Assembly (NCBI GenBank): GCA_002482645.1
Contig: DLGJ01000005.1
Coordinates: 332,730 to 396,729 of the forward strand
Length of the DNA stretch: 64,000 nucleotides
DNA from: Hyphomicrobiaceae bacterium UBA7697
Lineage (GTDB): Bacteria > Pseudomonadota > Alphaproteobacteria > Rhizobiales > Methyloligellaceae
Reading direction: 5' to 3'
The position numbers and the translations under genes were made by a program. Below are positions 8,838-16,963 of the stretch, one piece after another; position 1 is the stretch's first letter, and the number at the start of each line of letters is the position of its first letter. The notes under the pieces were generated by a model. The model saw nothing but the letters and a program-made list of their open reading frames with translations, made no database searches and was not told where the DNA came from.

Positions 8838-10235
8838 CTAGCGGCCGTCGGGATAGACCGGCTGGGGTTGTGACGACAGACCGTCCTGGTCCGCGGGTGG
8901 AGCGGCATCGCTCTGCGCATCATCCCTGGTCGTGGTCGAGGAGCCGTCATCCGGATAGACCGGCTGCGGCTGGTTCGGCGACGGATCCTCACCCTTGTGA
9001 GGCTCGGACGGCGCGTCGGCGGAGACTTCCGGCGACACGACGACGGTCTCGTCCTTCGCGTCTTCGGCCTCGTCGGATGCAGGCGCTTCGGTTGCGGCAG
9101 GCTCTTCGGCGGCAGGTTCTTCGGCAGCCGGTTCTTCCGCAGGGGCAGCGTCTTCCGCAGGTGCGGCTTCTTCGGCGGGCGCAGCGTCCTCGGCAGGTGC
9201 GGCGTCCTCGGCAGGTGCGGCGTCCTCGGCAGGTGCTGCCGCGTCGGCAGGTGCCGCTTCGGCGTCGCCGCCCGGCAGCGGAGGCGGATTGTCCGTCTCC
9301 TTCCGCAGGTAGGCGATCACGTCCGCGCGCTTCTTCGCGTCCGGAATGCCGGGGAAGGCCATGGTCGTGCCGGATGCGAAGGCTTGCGGGTTCTCCAGCC
9401 ACTCGTCCAAACGCTCGTAGGTCCAAGCTCCACCCTTGTCCTTGAGAGCCGGGGTGTAACTGAAGTCCTTGATGTGGCCGACATCGGCACCGACCACATT
9501 GTGGAGGTTCGGTCCAACCATGTTCGCGCCGCCCGCCTCGAACGTGTGGCAGACTTTGCAAAGCGCGGCGGCTTGCTCGCCCTTGGCCGGATCGGCATCG
9601 GCAAGAAGCGCCAGGATTTCGGGCTTGCCGCTACCCGCCGCGGCTTCCTTGTCCGCGGCCTCTCCACCTTCCTCGGCGGCAGGTTCGGCCGCCGGCTCAG
9701 GAATAGGCAGCGGTTTATCGCTGTTCTTGTTCAGATAGGCGATCACGTCCGCGCGCTTCTGCAGGTCCGGAATGCCGGGGAAAGCCATGCTCGTCCCCGA
9801 GGCGAAAGCCTGCGGATTCTCGAGCCAATGGTCCAAATTCTCGAACGTCCACTCGCCGTCGTGACCCTTGAGAGCGGGGGTGTAGGCAAAGCCCTCGTGA
9901 GACGCGATCTTGTGGCCGACAATGCCATAGAGGTCGGGGCCGATCATGTTCGGTCCGCCCTTTTCGAAGCTATGGCAAACCTTGCAGAGTCCGATGGCTT
10001 GCTCGCCTTTGGCGGGGTCGGCCTTGTTCAGCGCCGCAATGAACGCTGCGCCCTTGTCGGCGCCCTTCTTCTCGTCGCCGTGCGCGGATTCGCCCTCGGC
10101 TCCGGCGATTTCGTAGCCCGGAGTCGCAGGCTCATGCTCTTCGTACATGATTTCGATGAGTGTTCTCGTGCCAAAGAAGAGCAGCAGCGCCAGAAGCACC
10201 GCCATGGCGACTTTGTTAAAGTAGTAATATTTCAT
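8838..10235 (-). CDS. Membrane-anchored c-type cytochrome with two class I haem domains and a Pro/Ala/Glu-rich tail
   Basis: The protein has 465 residues. An uncleaved N-terminal membrane anchor (about residues 9-28) is followed by two homologous class I cytochrome c domains. Each contains CKVCH (residues 84-88 and about 225-229) for covalent haem and a distal Met in GTSMAFPG / GTTMAFPG. The second half of the tail is repetitive (AAPAEDAAPAED...), then acidic, and QPQPVYPD occurs twice near the C-terminus. The haem domains resemble the CycM-type membrane cytochrome c that passes electrons from the bc1 complex to an aa3 oxidase, but CycM normally has one haem domain. It is divergent from kdsB, as cycM is in many Hyphomicrobiales. 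Confidence 0.92.
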   Translation of the reverse strand: MKYYYFNKVAMAVLLALLLFFGTRTLIEIMYEEHEPATPGYEIAGAEGESAHGDEKKGADKGAAFIAALNKADPAKGEQAIGLCKVCHSFEKGGPNMIGPDLYGIVGHKIASHEGFAYTPALKGHDGEWTFENLDHWLENPQAFASGTSMAFPGIPDLQKRADVIAYLNKNSDKPLPIPEPAAEPAAEEGGEAADKEAAAGSGKPEILALLADADPAKGEQAAALCKVCHTFEAGGANMVGPNLHNVVGADVGHIKDFSYTPALKDKGGAWTYERLDEWLENPQAFASGTTMAFPGIPDAKKRADVIAYLRKETDNPPPLPGGDAEAAPADAAAPAEDAAPAEDAAPAEDAAPAEEAAPAEDAAPAEEPAAEEPAAEEPAATEAPASDEAEDAKDETVVVSPEVSADAPSEPHKGEDPSPNQPQPVYPDDGSSTTTRDDAQSDAAPPADQDGLSSQPQPVYPDGR

Positions 10236-10390
10236 ATTCGGTTTCCCCCGGCAGGCAAAAGGCTACTTCAAGATAGCTCTTGCGACGCGGGCTGAGACTA
10301 TAAGGGGCAGCCGGTTGTTGCAACTGACAGAATTCCCTCAACGAGCGTTGCCGTGGCCGGCAGGGCCTCAAACCTAACGCATGGAAAATC

Positions 10391-11128
10391 ATGATAAAAT
10401 CCATTGTGGTCATTCCCGCGCGCCGCGCGGCCACCCGTCTGCCGGACAAACCTTTGGCCGAGATCGCTGGCGAACCCATGATTGTTCATGTTTGGCGCCG
10501 GGCCGTGGAGGCTGGATGCGGTCCGGTTCTGGTCGCGACTGATTCGCAGGCCGTTCAGGACGCGGTGGCCCGTGCGGGGGGGGAGGCGGTTCTGACCGGG
10601 CCCGATCATGCCAGTGGCTCGGACAGAATTCACGAGGCGTTGCAGGCCACCGATCCGGAGCGGAATTTCGATGTGGTCGTCAATCTTCAAGGGGATCTGC
10701 CCACGCTCGATCCGCAGCTTGTGCGCAAATGCGTGGAAGCGCTCGAGGAACGCGAGGCCGATATCGGGACCATCGCGGCCGAGATCGTGCGGGAGGAGGA
10801 GCGCACCAATCCCAACGTCGTGAAGGTGGTCGGATCTCCGCTCACGCGCGGCGGGATTCTGAACGCGCTCTACTTCACGCGGGCCACGGCTCCTTTCGGC
10901 GAAGGCCCGCTCTACCACCATATCGGGCTCTACGCCTATCGACGGGAGGCGCTGGAGCGCTTTGTCGGCCTTCCGCCGTCGCCGCTGGAGATGCGGGAGA
11001 AACTCGAACAGCTCCGGGCGCTCGAGGCGGGCATGCGCATCCATGTCGGTCTCGTTGACACGGTTCCGCTCGGTGTCGATACTCCCGCCGACCTTGCACG
11101 AGCGCGCGAAATTCTTGAAACGCCTTAA
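10391..11128 (+). CDS. kdsB: 3-deoxy-manno-octulosonate cytidylyltransferase
   Basis: This 245-residue cytoplasmic enzyme activates Kdo with CTP to CMP-Kdo for lipid A core assembly. The N-terminal nucleotide-binding motif is VVIPARRAATRLPDKPL, followed by the substrate-binding regions ATDSQAVQDA, HASGSDRIHEA and NLQGDLP. The KdsB-typical block YHHIGLYAYRREALERFV is at about residues 175-192. The length is standard. It is the first gene after the divergent cytochrome c and is probably co-transcribed with pheA, whose start lies 50 bp downstream. Confidence 0.96.
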   Translation: MIKSIVVIPARRAATRLPDKPLAEIAGEPMIVHVWRRAVEAGCGPVLVATDSQAVQDAVARAGGEAVLTGPDHASGSDRIHEALQATDPERNFDVVVNLQGDLPTLDPQLVRKCVEALEEREADIGTIAAEIVREEERTNPNVVKVVGSPLTRGGILNALYFTRATAPFGEGPLYHHIGLYAYRREALERFVGLPPSPLEMREKLEQLRALEAGMRIHVGLVDTVPLGVDTPADLARAREILETP

Positions 11129-11178
11129 GAATTTCTGTCCGTTCAACCCGAACAACCGCTTACGAAACCGACCCAGCG

Positions 11179-12057
11179 ATGTCCAACAAGCGTGCCGACA
11201 CGATCGCCTTTCAAGGGGAGCTGGGGGCCAACTCCCATCTCGCCGCCAGCGACGCCTTCCCGAACATGGAGGTTCTGCCCTGCGCGACCTTCGAGGACGC
11301 GCTCGCCGCGGTGAAGTCCGGCGGGGCGCGGCTCGCCATGATCCCCATCGAGAACTCTGTGGCGGGCCGTGTGGCCGATATTCACCATCTCCTGCCGCAT
11401 TCGGGGCTCTTCATCGTCGGCGAGCACTTCGAGCGCGTGCGCCATCAATTGCTGGTGTTGCCGGGCGTCGCTCTTTCCGAGGTCAAGGCCGCCAACAGCC
11501 ACATCATGGCGCTCGGTCAGTGCCGCACCGTGATCTCCGAGTTGAAACTGATGCCGGTGATCCAGGCCGATACGGCGGGCGCGGCGAAATTCGTGAAGGA
11601 GTCGGGAGACCGCACACAGGCGGCCATCGCCTCGAAGCTTGCCGCGGAGATCTACGGCTTGGACATCGCCAAGGAGAACATCGAGGACGCGGCGCACAAC
11701 ACGACGCGCTTCGTCGTGCTCGCGGCCGAACCGGCGGCGGCCCGTGCCGGCGACGGCCCCGTGGTGACGACCTTCGTGTTCCGGGTGCGGAACGTGCCCG
11801 CCGCGCTCTACAAGGCGCTTGGCGGATTCGCGACCAACGGCGTGAACATGACCAAGCTGGAATCCTATCAGCTCGAAGGCTCGTTCAACGCGACCATGTT
11901 CTATGCCGATATTGAAGGCCACCCCGACGCACGGCCGGTGCGGCTCGCCATGGAGGAGCTCGATTTCTTCACGAGCGAAGTCAACGTGCTGGGGACCTAT
12001 CCTGCGAGCCCCTTCCGCGCCGCGCTGAAGGCTCAGGCGAATGAGGCCGGTGCTTAG
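11179..12057 (+). CDS. pheA: Prephenate dehydratase
   Basis: This is a 292-residue monofunctional P-protein converting prephenate to phenylpyruvate in phenylalanine synthesis. The catalytic domain starts TIAFQGELGANSHLAA and carries IPIENSVAGRV and DRTQAAIASKLAAEIYGL. The C-terminal ACT regulatory domain begins TFVFRVRNVPAALYKAL and holds the phenylalanine-binding motif GVNMTKLESYQ. No chorismate mutase domain is fused, which is normal for alphaproteobacteria. It follows kdsB. Confidence 0.96.
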   Translation: MSNKRADTIAFQGELGANSHLAASDAFPNMEVLPCATFEDALAAVKSGGARLAMIPIENSVAGRVADIHHLLPHSGLFIVGEHFERVRHQLLVLPGVALSEVKAANSHIMALGQCRTVISELKLMPVIQADTAGAAKFVKESGDRTQAAIASKLAAEIYGLDIAKENIEDAAHNTTRFVVLAAEPAAARAGDGPVVTTFVFRVRNVPAALYKALGGFATNGVNMTKLESYQLEGSFNATMFYADIEGHPDARPVRLAMEELDFFTSEVNVLGTYPASPFRAALKAQANEAGA

Positions 12058-12127
12058 ACAGGGGTTGCCTCGTACCGGCAAAAGCGGGGTTTTCGTGGCC
12101 GAAGCGATCGATTGGGGTATCTGCGGG

Positions 12128-12158
12128 TTGCCACAGCCCCCCGCTTCCCCGATATAGT
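12128..12158 (+). promoter_or_regulatory. Candidate sigma70 promoter of the SRP RNA
   Basis: TTGCCA at 12128-12133 and TATAGT at 12153-12158 are separated by 19 bases. The -10 hexamer ends about six bases before the first paired bases of the SRP RNA, the right distance for a stable RNA start. The spacer is longer than the 17-base optimum. Confidence 0.5.
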
Positions 12159-12160
12159 GG

Positions 12161-12262
12161 GCCAGGGAGGTTGGCGGCAGGCGCGTGCCTCGCCAACCGG
12201 GTCAGGTCCGGAAGGAAGCAGCCCCAACGAGCGTTTCGCGGGTTGATTGTCCAGCCTCCCAC
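12161..12262 (+). ncRNA. ffs: Signal recognition particle RNA, 4.5S small bacterial type
   Basis: The invariant apical core GGTCAGGTCCGGAAGG lies at 12200-12215 and continues into AAGCAGCC. It is the Ffh-binding tetraloop and internal loop. The ends close as GGGAGG (12165-12170) with CCTCCC (12255-12260). Length (~100 nt) and position directly upstream of dnaX match the usual alphaproteobacterial layout. The RNA pairs with Ffh to target nascent membrane proteins. Ends are estimated to within several bases. Confidence 0.93.
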
Positions 12263-12364
12263 CTTTCCCATGCGTCGCGTAAAGTTCACGGGAGTTGCGG
12301 TTCCGCTCCCCTTCGTTCCAGGGCCGGCTCCGTTCGACGCCATGGCGTGAGTGTCATTTTCTCG

Positions 12365-12412
12365 ATGTCCGAAGACTTGCCGATGTCCGAAGACTTGCCG
12401 ATGTCCGAAGAC
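12365..12412 (+). repeat. 18-bp tandem repeat at the start of dnaX
   Basis: The unit ATGTCCGAAGACTTGCCG occurs at 12365-12382 and 12383-12400, and its first 12 bases recur at 12401-12412. Each copy is in frame and encodes MSEDLP, so each supplies an alternative start codon. Confidence 0.95.
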
Positions 12413-14218
12413 CAAGCCGAACACACGATCCACAGCGCGGCATTGAGCCACGCGGCGCTGGCGCGCAAGTACCGGCCGCAGGTGTTCGCCGAACTGATCG
12501 GCCAGGAGCCGATGGTCCGCACCTTGCGGAACGCCTTCGCTTCGGGGCGGATCGCCCAGGCCTATATGCTCACCGGCGTGCGGGGCGTCGGAAAGACGAC
12601 CACCGCGCGCCTCGTGGCCCGTGCGCTGAACTACGAGGGGCCGAACGGCGAAGGCGCGACCATCGACATCACGGAGGAGGGCGCGCACTGCCGTGCCATC
12701 CTGGAAGGACGCCATCTCGACGTGATCGAGATGGACGCCGCGTCCCATACCGGCATCGACGACATTCGCGATCTGATCGACAGCGCGCACTACAAGCCGA
12801 ATTCCGCGCGCTACAAGGTCTATATCATCGACGAGGTCCACATGCTCTCCAAGCAGGCCTTCAACGGCCTGTTGAAGACGCTCGAAGAGCCGCCTGAGCA
12901 TGTGAAATTCATCTTCGCCACGACGGAAGTGCGCAAGGTGCCGGTGACGGTGCTGTCGCGCTGTCAGCGCTTCGACCTGAGACGGATAGACGTCGAGACC
13001 TTGACCGCGCATCTCGCGCGCATTGCCAAGGCGGAGGGCTCCGAGCCCGATCCCGCGGCGCTCGCGCTGATCGCCCGGGCGGGCGAGGGATCGGTGCGCG
13101 ACGCGCTCTCGATCCTCGACCGGGCCATCGCCTTCGGGGCGGGCCGCATCGAGGCGGAAACCGTGCGCGAGCTTCTGGGGCTCGCCGATCGGGGGCGCAT
13201 CTTCGATCTGCTCGAAACGGTCCTGAAGGGCGATGCGGGCGGGGCGCTGTCGAGCTTAAGCCAGCTCGACCGCGACGGGGCCGAGCCCGGCCAGGTGATT
13301 ACGGATTTGGCCGATGCGGTCCACGCGGTCACGGTCGCGAAAGCCGCCGGAATGGGGAGCATCGACCCCGCCGCCGGCGAAGCGGAACGCGGCCGGATCG
13401 AAGACCTGGCGAAGCGCCTGTCGATGCCGGTTCTGGCGCGGGCCTGGCAGATGCTGCTCAAGGGTCATGACGAGGTGCGCAACAGCCCCCGGCCGCTCGC
13501 CGCCGCCGACATGGTGCTCGTGCGGCTGGCCTATGTGGGGGACTTGCCGACGCCCGGCGACGTGGCGCGCTACGCCAAGACCGGCGGCAACGCCGAAGCG
13601 GCGCGCTCGCGCGGCGAGGGGGCACCTGCCGCCGATGCACCGGCGTCCGCGCGCCGCGACGCGGTCCCTACCGCCGACACGTCTCCGCCCGTCATGGAGG
13701 AGAACGAAAATCCCGCGCCGCAAGGCTATCGCGACGAGCCGGATGCGGACCCGATGCGGGATCGTCCCATGCCGCAAACCATGCCGCAAAGCTTCGAGGA
13801 CGTTGTCGCGCTGGTCGAGCAAAAGCGGGACCTCAAGTTGAAGAACGCGCTTCTGGAACAGGTGCGCCTGGTGCATTTCAAGCTGGGCGCGATCACGCTC
13901 AATCCATTGCCCAGCGCGGCCTCCGACCTGCTTCAGGAATTAACTCGAAAGCTGCAGACCTGGACCGGCCATCGCTGGCTCGTCGTAAGAGTTGAAGACG
14001 AGGACGGCGCCGAGCCTCTCGGTGCGCAGCGCCGGGCGGCGGCTGCCCGCGAGGTCGAAGCGCTCGAAGACCACCCGGCCGTTCAGGAAGTGTTTCGCCG
14101 CTTTCCCGGTGCCAAGATCAAGGAGGTTCGCGCGATCGTGCCGGAGGCGCCGGACGCCGATGACGGCTCGGACGGCTTCGGGGAGCAGGACGCCGCCACG
14201 AACGGTGGGACTAACTGA
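12365..14218 (+). CDS. dnaX: DNA polymerase III subunit gamma/tau
   Basis: The protein has about 617 residues. The clamp-loader AAA+ domain carries Walker A GVRGVGKTT, DEVHMLS and the sensor region SRCQRFDLRR. A Pro/Ala-rich linker follows, then a tau-type C-terminal domain. The Cys cluster between Walker A and MDAASHTGIDD is reduced to one Cys (AHCRAILEGRH), a loss seen in related alphaproteobacteria. I start at ATG 12365 because the open frame further upstream crosses the SRP RNA. Three in-frame ATGs (12365, 12383, 12401) arise from an 18-bp repeat and none has a clear Shine-Dalgarno sequence. First gene of dnaX-ybaB-recR. Confidence 0.95.
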   Translation: MSEDLPMSEDLPMSEDQAEHTIHSAALSHAALARKYRPQVFAELIGQEPMVRTLRNAFASGRIAQAYMLTGVRGVGKTTTARLVARALNYEGPNGEGATIDITEEGAHCRAILEGRHLDVIEMDAASHTGIDDIRDLIDSAHYKPNSARYKVYIIDEVHMLSKQAFNGLLKTLEEPPEHVKFIFATTEVRKVPVTVLSRCQRFDLRRIDVETLTAHLARIAKAEGSEPDPAALALIARAGEGSVRDALSILDRAIAFGAGRIEAETVRELLGLADRGRIFDLLETVLKGDAGGALSSLSQLDRDGAEPGQVITDLADAVHAVTVAKAAGMGSIDPAAGEAERGRIEDLAKRLSMPVLARAWQMLLKGHDEVRNSPRPLAAADMVLVRLAYVGDLPTPGDVARYAKTGGNAEAARSRGEGAPAADAPASARRDAVPTADTSPPVMEENENPAPQGYRDEPDADPMRDRPMPQTMPQSFEDVVALVEQKRDLKLKNALLEQVRLVHFKLGAITLNPLPSAASDLLQELTRKLQTWTGHRWLVVRVEDEDGAEPLGAQRRAAAAREVEALEDHPAVQEVFRRFPGAKIKEVRAIVPEAPDADDGSDGFGEQDAATNGGTN

Positions 14219-14281
14219 CGCGGGCCGGACGAAGACACTCCACGGCTCGAAGACGACACGACGCGATAAGATGGGAACGGA

Positions 14282-14602
14282 ATGAAAAACTTTACGCAAA
14301 TGATGAAGCAGGCGCAGGAGCTCCAAGGCCGCATGCAAGAGATGCAGGCCGAGATGGAAGCCATGACCTGCGAAGGCCGCGCCGGGGCCGGTATGGTCAC
14401 GGTGACGCTGAACGGCAAGGGCGAGATGACTGGCGTTGCGATCGACGCCTCCATGCTCAAGCCGGACGAGGGCGAGATCCTCGAAGATCTCATCGTCGCG
14501 GCCCATGGCGACGCGAAGGTAAAGGTCGAAGAGGCCATGAAGGAGAAGATGGCGGCCCTGACCGGCGGCCTTCCCATTCCGCCCGGCTTCAAGCTCTTCT
14601 AG
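14282..14602 (+). CDS. ybaB: YbaB/EbfC family nucleoid-associated protein
   Basis: This 106-residue small basic/acidic protein has the family core. A helical N-terminus (MKNFTQMMKQAQELQGRMQ) is followed by beta strands GMVTVTLNGKGEM and ending GGLPIPPGFKLF. The family forms tweezer-like dimers that bind DNA, and the gene is routinely placed between dnaX and recR, as here. It starts 63 bp after dnaX and ends 15 bp before recR. Confidence 0.94.
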   Translation: MKNFTQMMKQAQELQGRMQEMQAEMEAMTCEGRAGAGMVTVTLNGKGEMTGVAIDASMLKPDEGEILEDLIVAAHGDAKVKVEEAMKEKMAALTGGLPIPPGFKLF

Positions 14603-14617
14603 GCAAGGCGCAAGTCC

Positions 14618-15229
14618 ATGGCGCGCGCTGCGGCAGGTCCCGAGATCGAGCGTCTCATTCAGCTCCTGGCGCGGCTGCCGGGGCTGGGGCCGCGCTCGGC
14701 CCGGCGCGCGGCGCTTCATCTCGTCAAGAAGAAGGAGCAATTGCTCGACCCGCTCGCCGCGTCGCTCGCCGAGACGCGCGACTCGATTCTCACCTGTGAG
14801 ATTTGCGGCAATATCGACACGCAAAGCCCGTGCACGCTCTGCAAGGATCAAACCCGCGACCGCTCGCTCATCTGCGTCGTGGAAGAGGTGGGCGATCTGT
14901 GGGCTCTGGAGCGCGCCGCGGTCGTCAACGGGCTTTACCACGTGCTGGGCGGAACGCTCTCGCCGCTCGACGGTGTGGGCCCGGACGATCTCAATATCCC
15001 GAAGCTGATCGAGCGCGCACGGGCGCCCGAAGTCACCGAGGTGCTGCTGGCCCTGAATGCGACCGTGGAAGGTCAGTCCACGGCGCACTACCTCACCGAC
15101 CAGCTGGCCGGCTGCAACGTCGCCGTCTCCCGGCTCGCTCAGGGCGTGCCCATCGGCGGCGAGCTCGACTATCTCGACGAGGGGACGCTCGCCGCCGCCG
15201 TCAAAGCGCGGAAGGCGATGGGCGGCTAG
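14618..15229 (+). CDS. recR: Recombination protein RecR
   Basis: This 203-residue partner of RecF and RecO loads RecA at gaps. In order: a helix-hairpin-helix (LARLPGLGPRSARRAALHL), a Cys4 zinc finger (CEICGNIDTQSPCTLC), and a Toprim domain starting ICVVEEVGDLWALE with the DGVGPDDLNI stretch. Length is standard. The TAG stop overlaps the stop of the opposing small membrane-protein gene (CTAG at 15226-15229). Confidence 0.96.
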   Translation: MARAAAGPEIERLIQLLARLPGLGPRSARRAALHLVKKKEQLLDPLAASLAETRDSILTCEICGNIDTQSPCTLCKDQTRDRSLICVVEEVGDLWALERAAVVNGLYHVLGGTLSPLDGVGPDDLNIPKLIERARAPEVTEVLLALNATVEGQSTAHYLTDQLAGCNVAVSRLAQGVPIGGELDYLDEGTLAAAVKARKAMGG

Positions 15230-15450
15230 GGCGTGGCGTCCGGCTCCGCGCCGCCTTCGTATGCGCGGATCACGCGCTGCGCGGCGGCCTCGATCCTGTC
15301 CCAGCATTCGGCGGGGAGGTTCGCGCTCATCAGGAATTCTTGATGGATATCGGACTCCATCTCGCCGCCGATCCATATCCCGGCAAGAAGACCGGCGAGG
15401 CCCGCAACGCAGACGGCAACGAGCCAGCCAAGTTTCGCGCCGAGGCTCAT
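15226..15450 (-). CDS. Small single-span membrane protein of unknown function
   Basis: This is a 74-residue protein starting MSLGAKLGWL at ATG 15450. One hydrophobic segment (WLVAVCVAGLAGLLAGIWIGG, about residues 9-28) is followed by a soluble acidic tail with one Cys. I recognise no family. It lies 8 bp downstream of ampG on the same strand and converges on recR with overlapping stops, which supports it being a real gene, probably co-transcribed with ampG. Confidence 0.6.
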   Translation of the reverse strand: MSLGAKLGWLVAVCVAGLAGLLAGIWIGGEMESDIHQEFLMSANLPAECWDRIEAAAQRVIRAYEGGAEPDATP

Positions 15451-15458
15451 GGATCCGC

Positions 15459-16769
15459 TCACTCCGCCGTTGCCGCGCCGTTCTTGGAAGCCTCGCCGTC
15501 CGCATTCCAGGGTGCGACCTTCAACAGCAGAAGCATGCCGGGAATGGCGAGGGCGGTGCAAATCACGAAGAACTGCGTCCAGCCGACGGCTTCCACGATG
15601 AATCCCGTGGTCGCGTTGGCCACCGTGCGCGGCACGGCGATGAGGCTCGAGAACAGCGCGAATTGGGTCGCCGTGAAGGCTTTGCTGGTCTCCCGTGCCA
15701 TGAACGCGGTCAGCGCGACCGTGCCGAGACCGACGGCGAGATATTCGCCGCTGACGACGACGAACAGCCCTATCAGCGAGTGCCCCGCCTGGCTCAGCCA
15801 GATATAGGGGATGATGGTGAGGAGTTGCACGAGGCCGAAGATCCAGAGCGCCTTATTGATGCTCAGCTTGAGCATGGCCGCGCCGCCGATCGTGGCCCCG
15901 GCGAGCACCGCCCAAAGTCCGGCGAACTTGGCCACGCTGCCGATCTCGGTCTTGCTGTAGCCCATGTCGAGATAGAACGGCGTGGCCAGCGCCGTCGCCA
16001 TGTTGTCGCCGAGCTTGTACAGGAACAGGAAGGCGAGAATGGCGAGGCCAGCCTTGATCCCGTCGCGGCTGAAGAACTCCACGAACGGATCGACCACCGC
16101 TTCGCGCAATGTGTGCGGCGCGAGCGCGTCGTCGCTCACCTCCTTCACCAGCAGCGTCGTCACGATGCCGATCAGCATGAACGCCGCCGTGATCCAGAAC
16201 ACCGTGGACCAAGGCAGGTGGTCCGCCAGGATCAGCGCCAGCGAGCCTGGGACGAGGCCCGACAAACGGTAGGCGTTGATCCAGAAGGAGGTTCCGGTGC
16301 CGAGTTCGTCGTCGGCCAGGAGCTCGCGCCGGTAGGCGTCGATGACGATGTCTTGGCTGGCGCTGAACAGGGCGACGGCGAAGACGATCCAAACGATTGC
16401 CTGGATCGACGTCGCCGGATTGAAATGACCGAGCAGGCCGATGGAGATCAGGAGCAGGACTTGTGTCAGCAAGGCCCAGCCGCGCCGCCGTCCCAAGAAC
16501 GGCAGCTTGAACCGGTCCATGATCGGGGACCACAGGAACTTCCAGGTATAGGGCAGCCCGACCAGGGCGAAGAGGCCGATCGTGGCGAGGTCGACGCCGT
16601 TGTCGCGCAACCACAGCGGCACCAGCGACACGAGCACGAAGAGCGGCATTCCCGAGCTGAAGCCGAGAAAGATGCAAGTCAGCATCTTCCGCGTGAACAG
16701 GATCTCGGTCCAGCTGCGGCGCTGAACGGGCGCTGTGGATGGGTCGGGCGTTCCCTCGGTGGCCGTCAT
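15459..16769 (-). CDS. ampG: AmpG-type muropeptide permease (MFS)
   Basis: This 436-residue, 12-14-helix major facilitator begins with a short polar head. FTRKMLTCIFLGFSSGMPLFVL and LWLRDNGVDLATIGLFALVGLPYTWKFLW then follow, both diagnostic of the AmpG/PAT family, with a further conserved stretch ASQDIVIDAYRREL. AmpG imports GlcNAc-anhydroMurNAc peptides for cell-wall recycling and, where AmpR/AmpC exist, beta-lactamase induction. It is divergent from the sitA gene across a 194-bp region holding a metal-regulator site. Confidence 0.88.
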   Translation of the reverse strand: MTATEGTPDPSTAPVQRRSWTEILFTRKMLTCIFLGFSSGMPLFVLVSLVPLWLRDNGVDLATIGLFALVGLPYTWKFLWSPIMDRFKLPFLGRRRGWALLTQVLLLISIGLLGHFNPATSIQAIVWIVFAVALFSASQDIVIDAYRRELLADDELGTGTSFWINAYRLSGLVPGSLALILADHLPWSTVFWITAAFMLIGIVTTLLVKEVSDDALAPHTLREAVVDPFVEFFSRDGIKAGLAILAFLFLYKLGDNMATALATPFYLDMGYSKTEIGSVAKFAGLWAVLAGATIGGAAMLKLSINKALWIFGLVQLLTIIPYIWLSQAGHSLIGLFVVVSGEYLAVGLGTVALTAFMARETSKAFTATQFALFSSLIAVPRTVANATTGFIVEAVGWTQFFVICTALAIPGMLLLLKVAPWNADGEASKNGAATAE

Positions 16770-16889
16770 GAGTCGTTCTTACCAGCCGCCCGCGTTTCCG
16801 TCATGACTTCCGGCATCTCTGTCCCGGAAAATGCGGCGGGCCGGTCCGCGCCATTTCAGCTTTTCCACATGGCCGCCCAAAAATCCTAG

Positions 16890-16910
16890 TTGCAAATGAC
16901 TTGCAATTGC
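16890..16910 (+). promoter_or_regulatory. Mur/Fur-family-like operator upstream of the Mn/Fe importer
   Basis: TTGCAA occurs at 16890-16895 and again at 16901-16906. TGCAA-ATGAC-TTGCA forms an inverted repeat, followed by ATTGCA. This resembles the TGCAA-based Mur boxes that control sit/mnt genes by manganese in Rhizobiales. It is about 54 bp upstream of the sitA start, where a repressor would block the promoter. Confidence 0.6.
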
Positions 16911-16963
16911 AGATATGGTGCAATGCGAAACGGAAGCACCGATAGTGTATTTGGAGGCCTGGA

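Noticed and set aside
12185..12364. Upstream extension of dnaX (60 extra residues)
   Set aside because: It crosses the SRP RNA gene and shows no family conservation; dnaX is started at 12365.
15057..16889. Very long plus-strand frame antisense to ampG
   Set aside because: High-GC shadow of a clear membrane transporter; Arg/Glu/His-rich with no recognisable domain.
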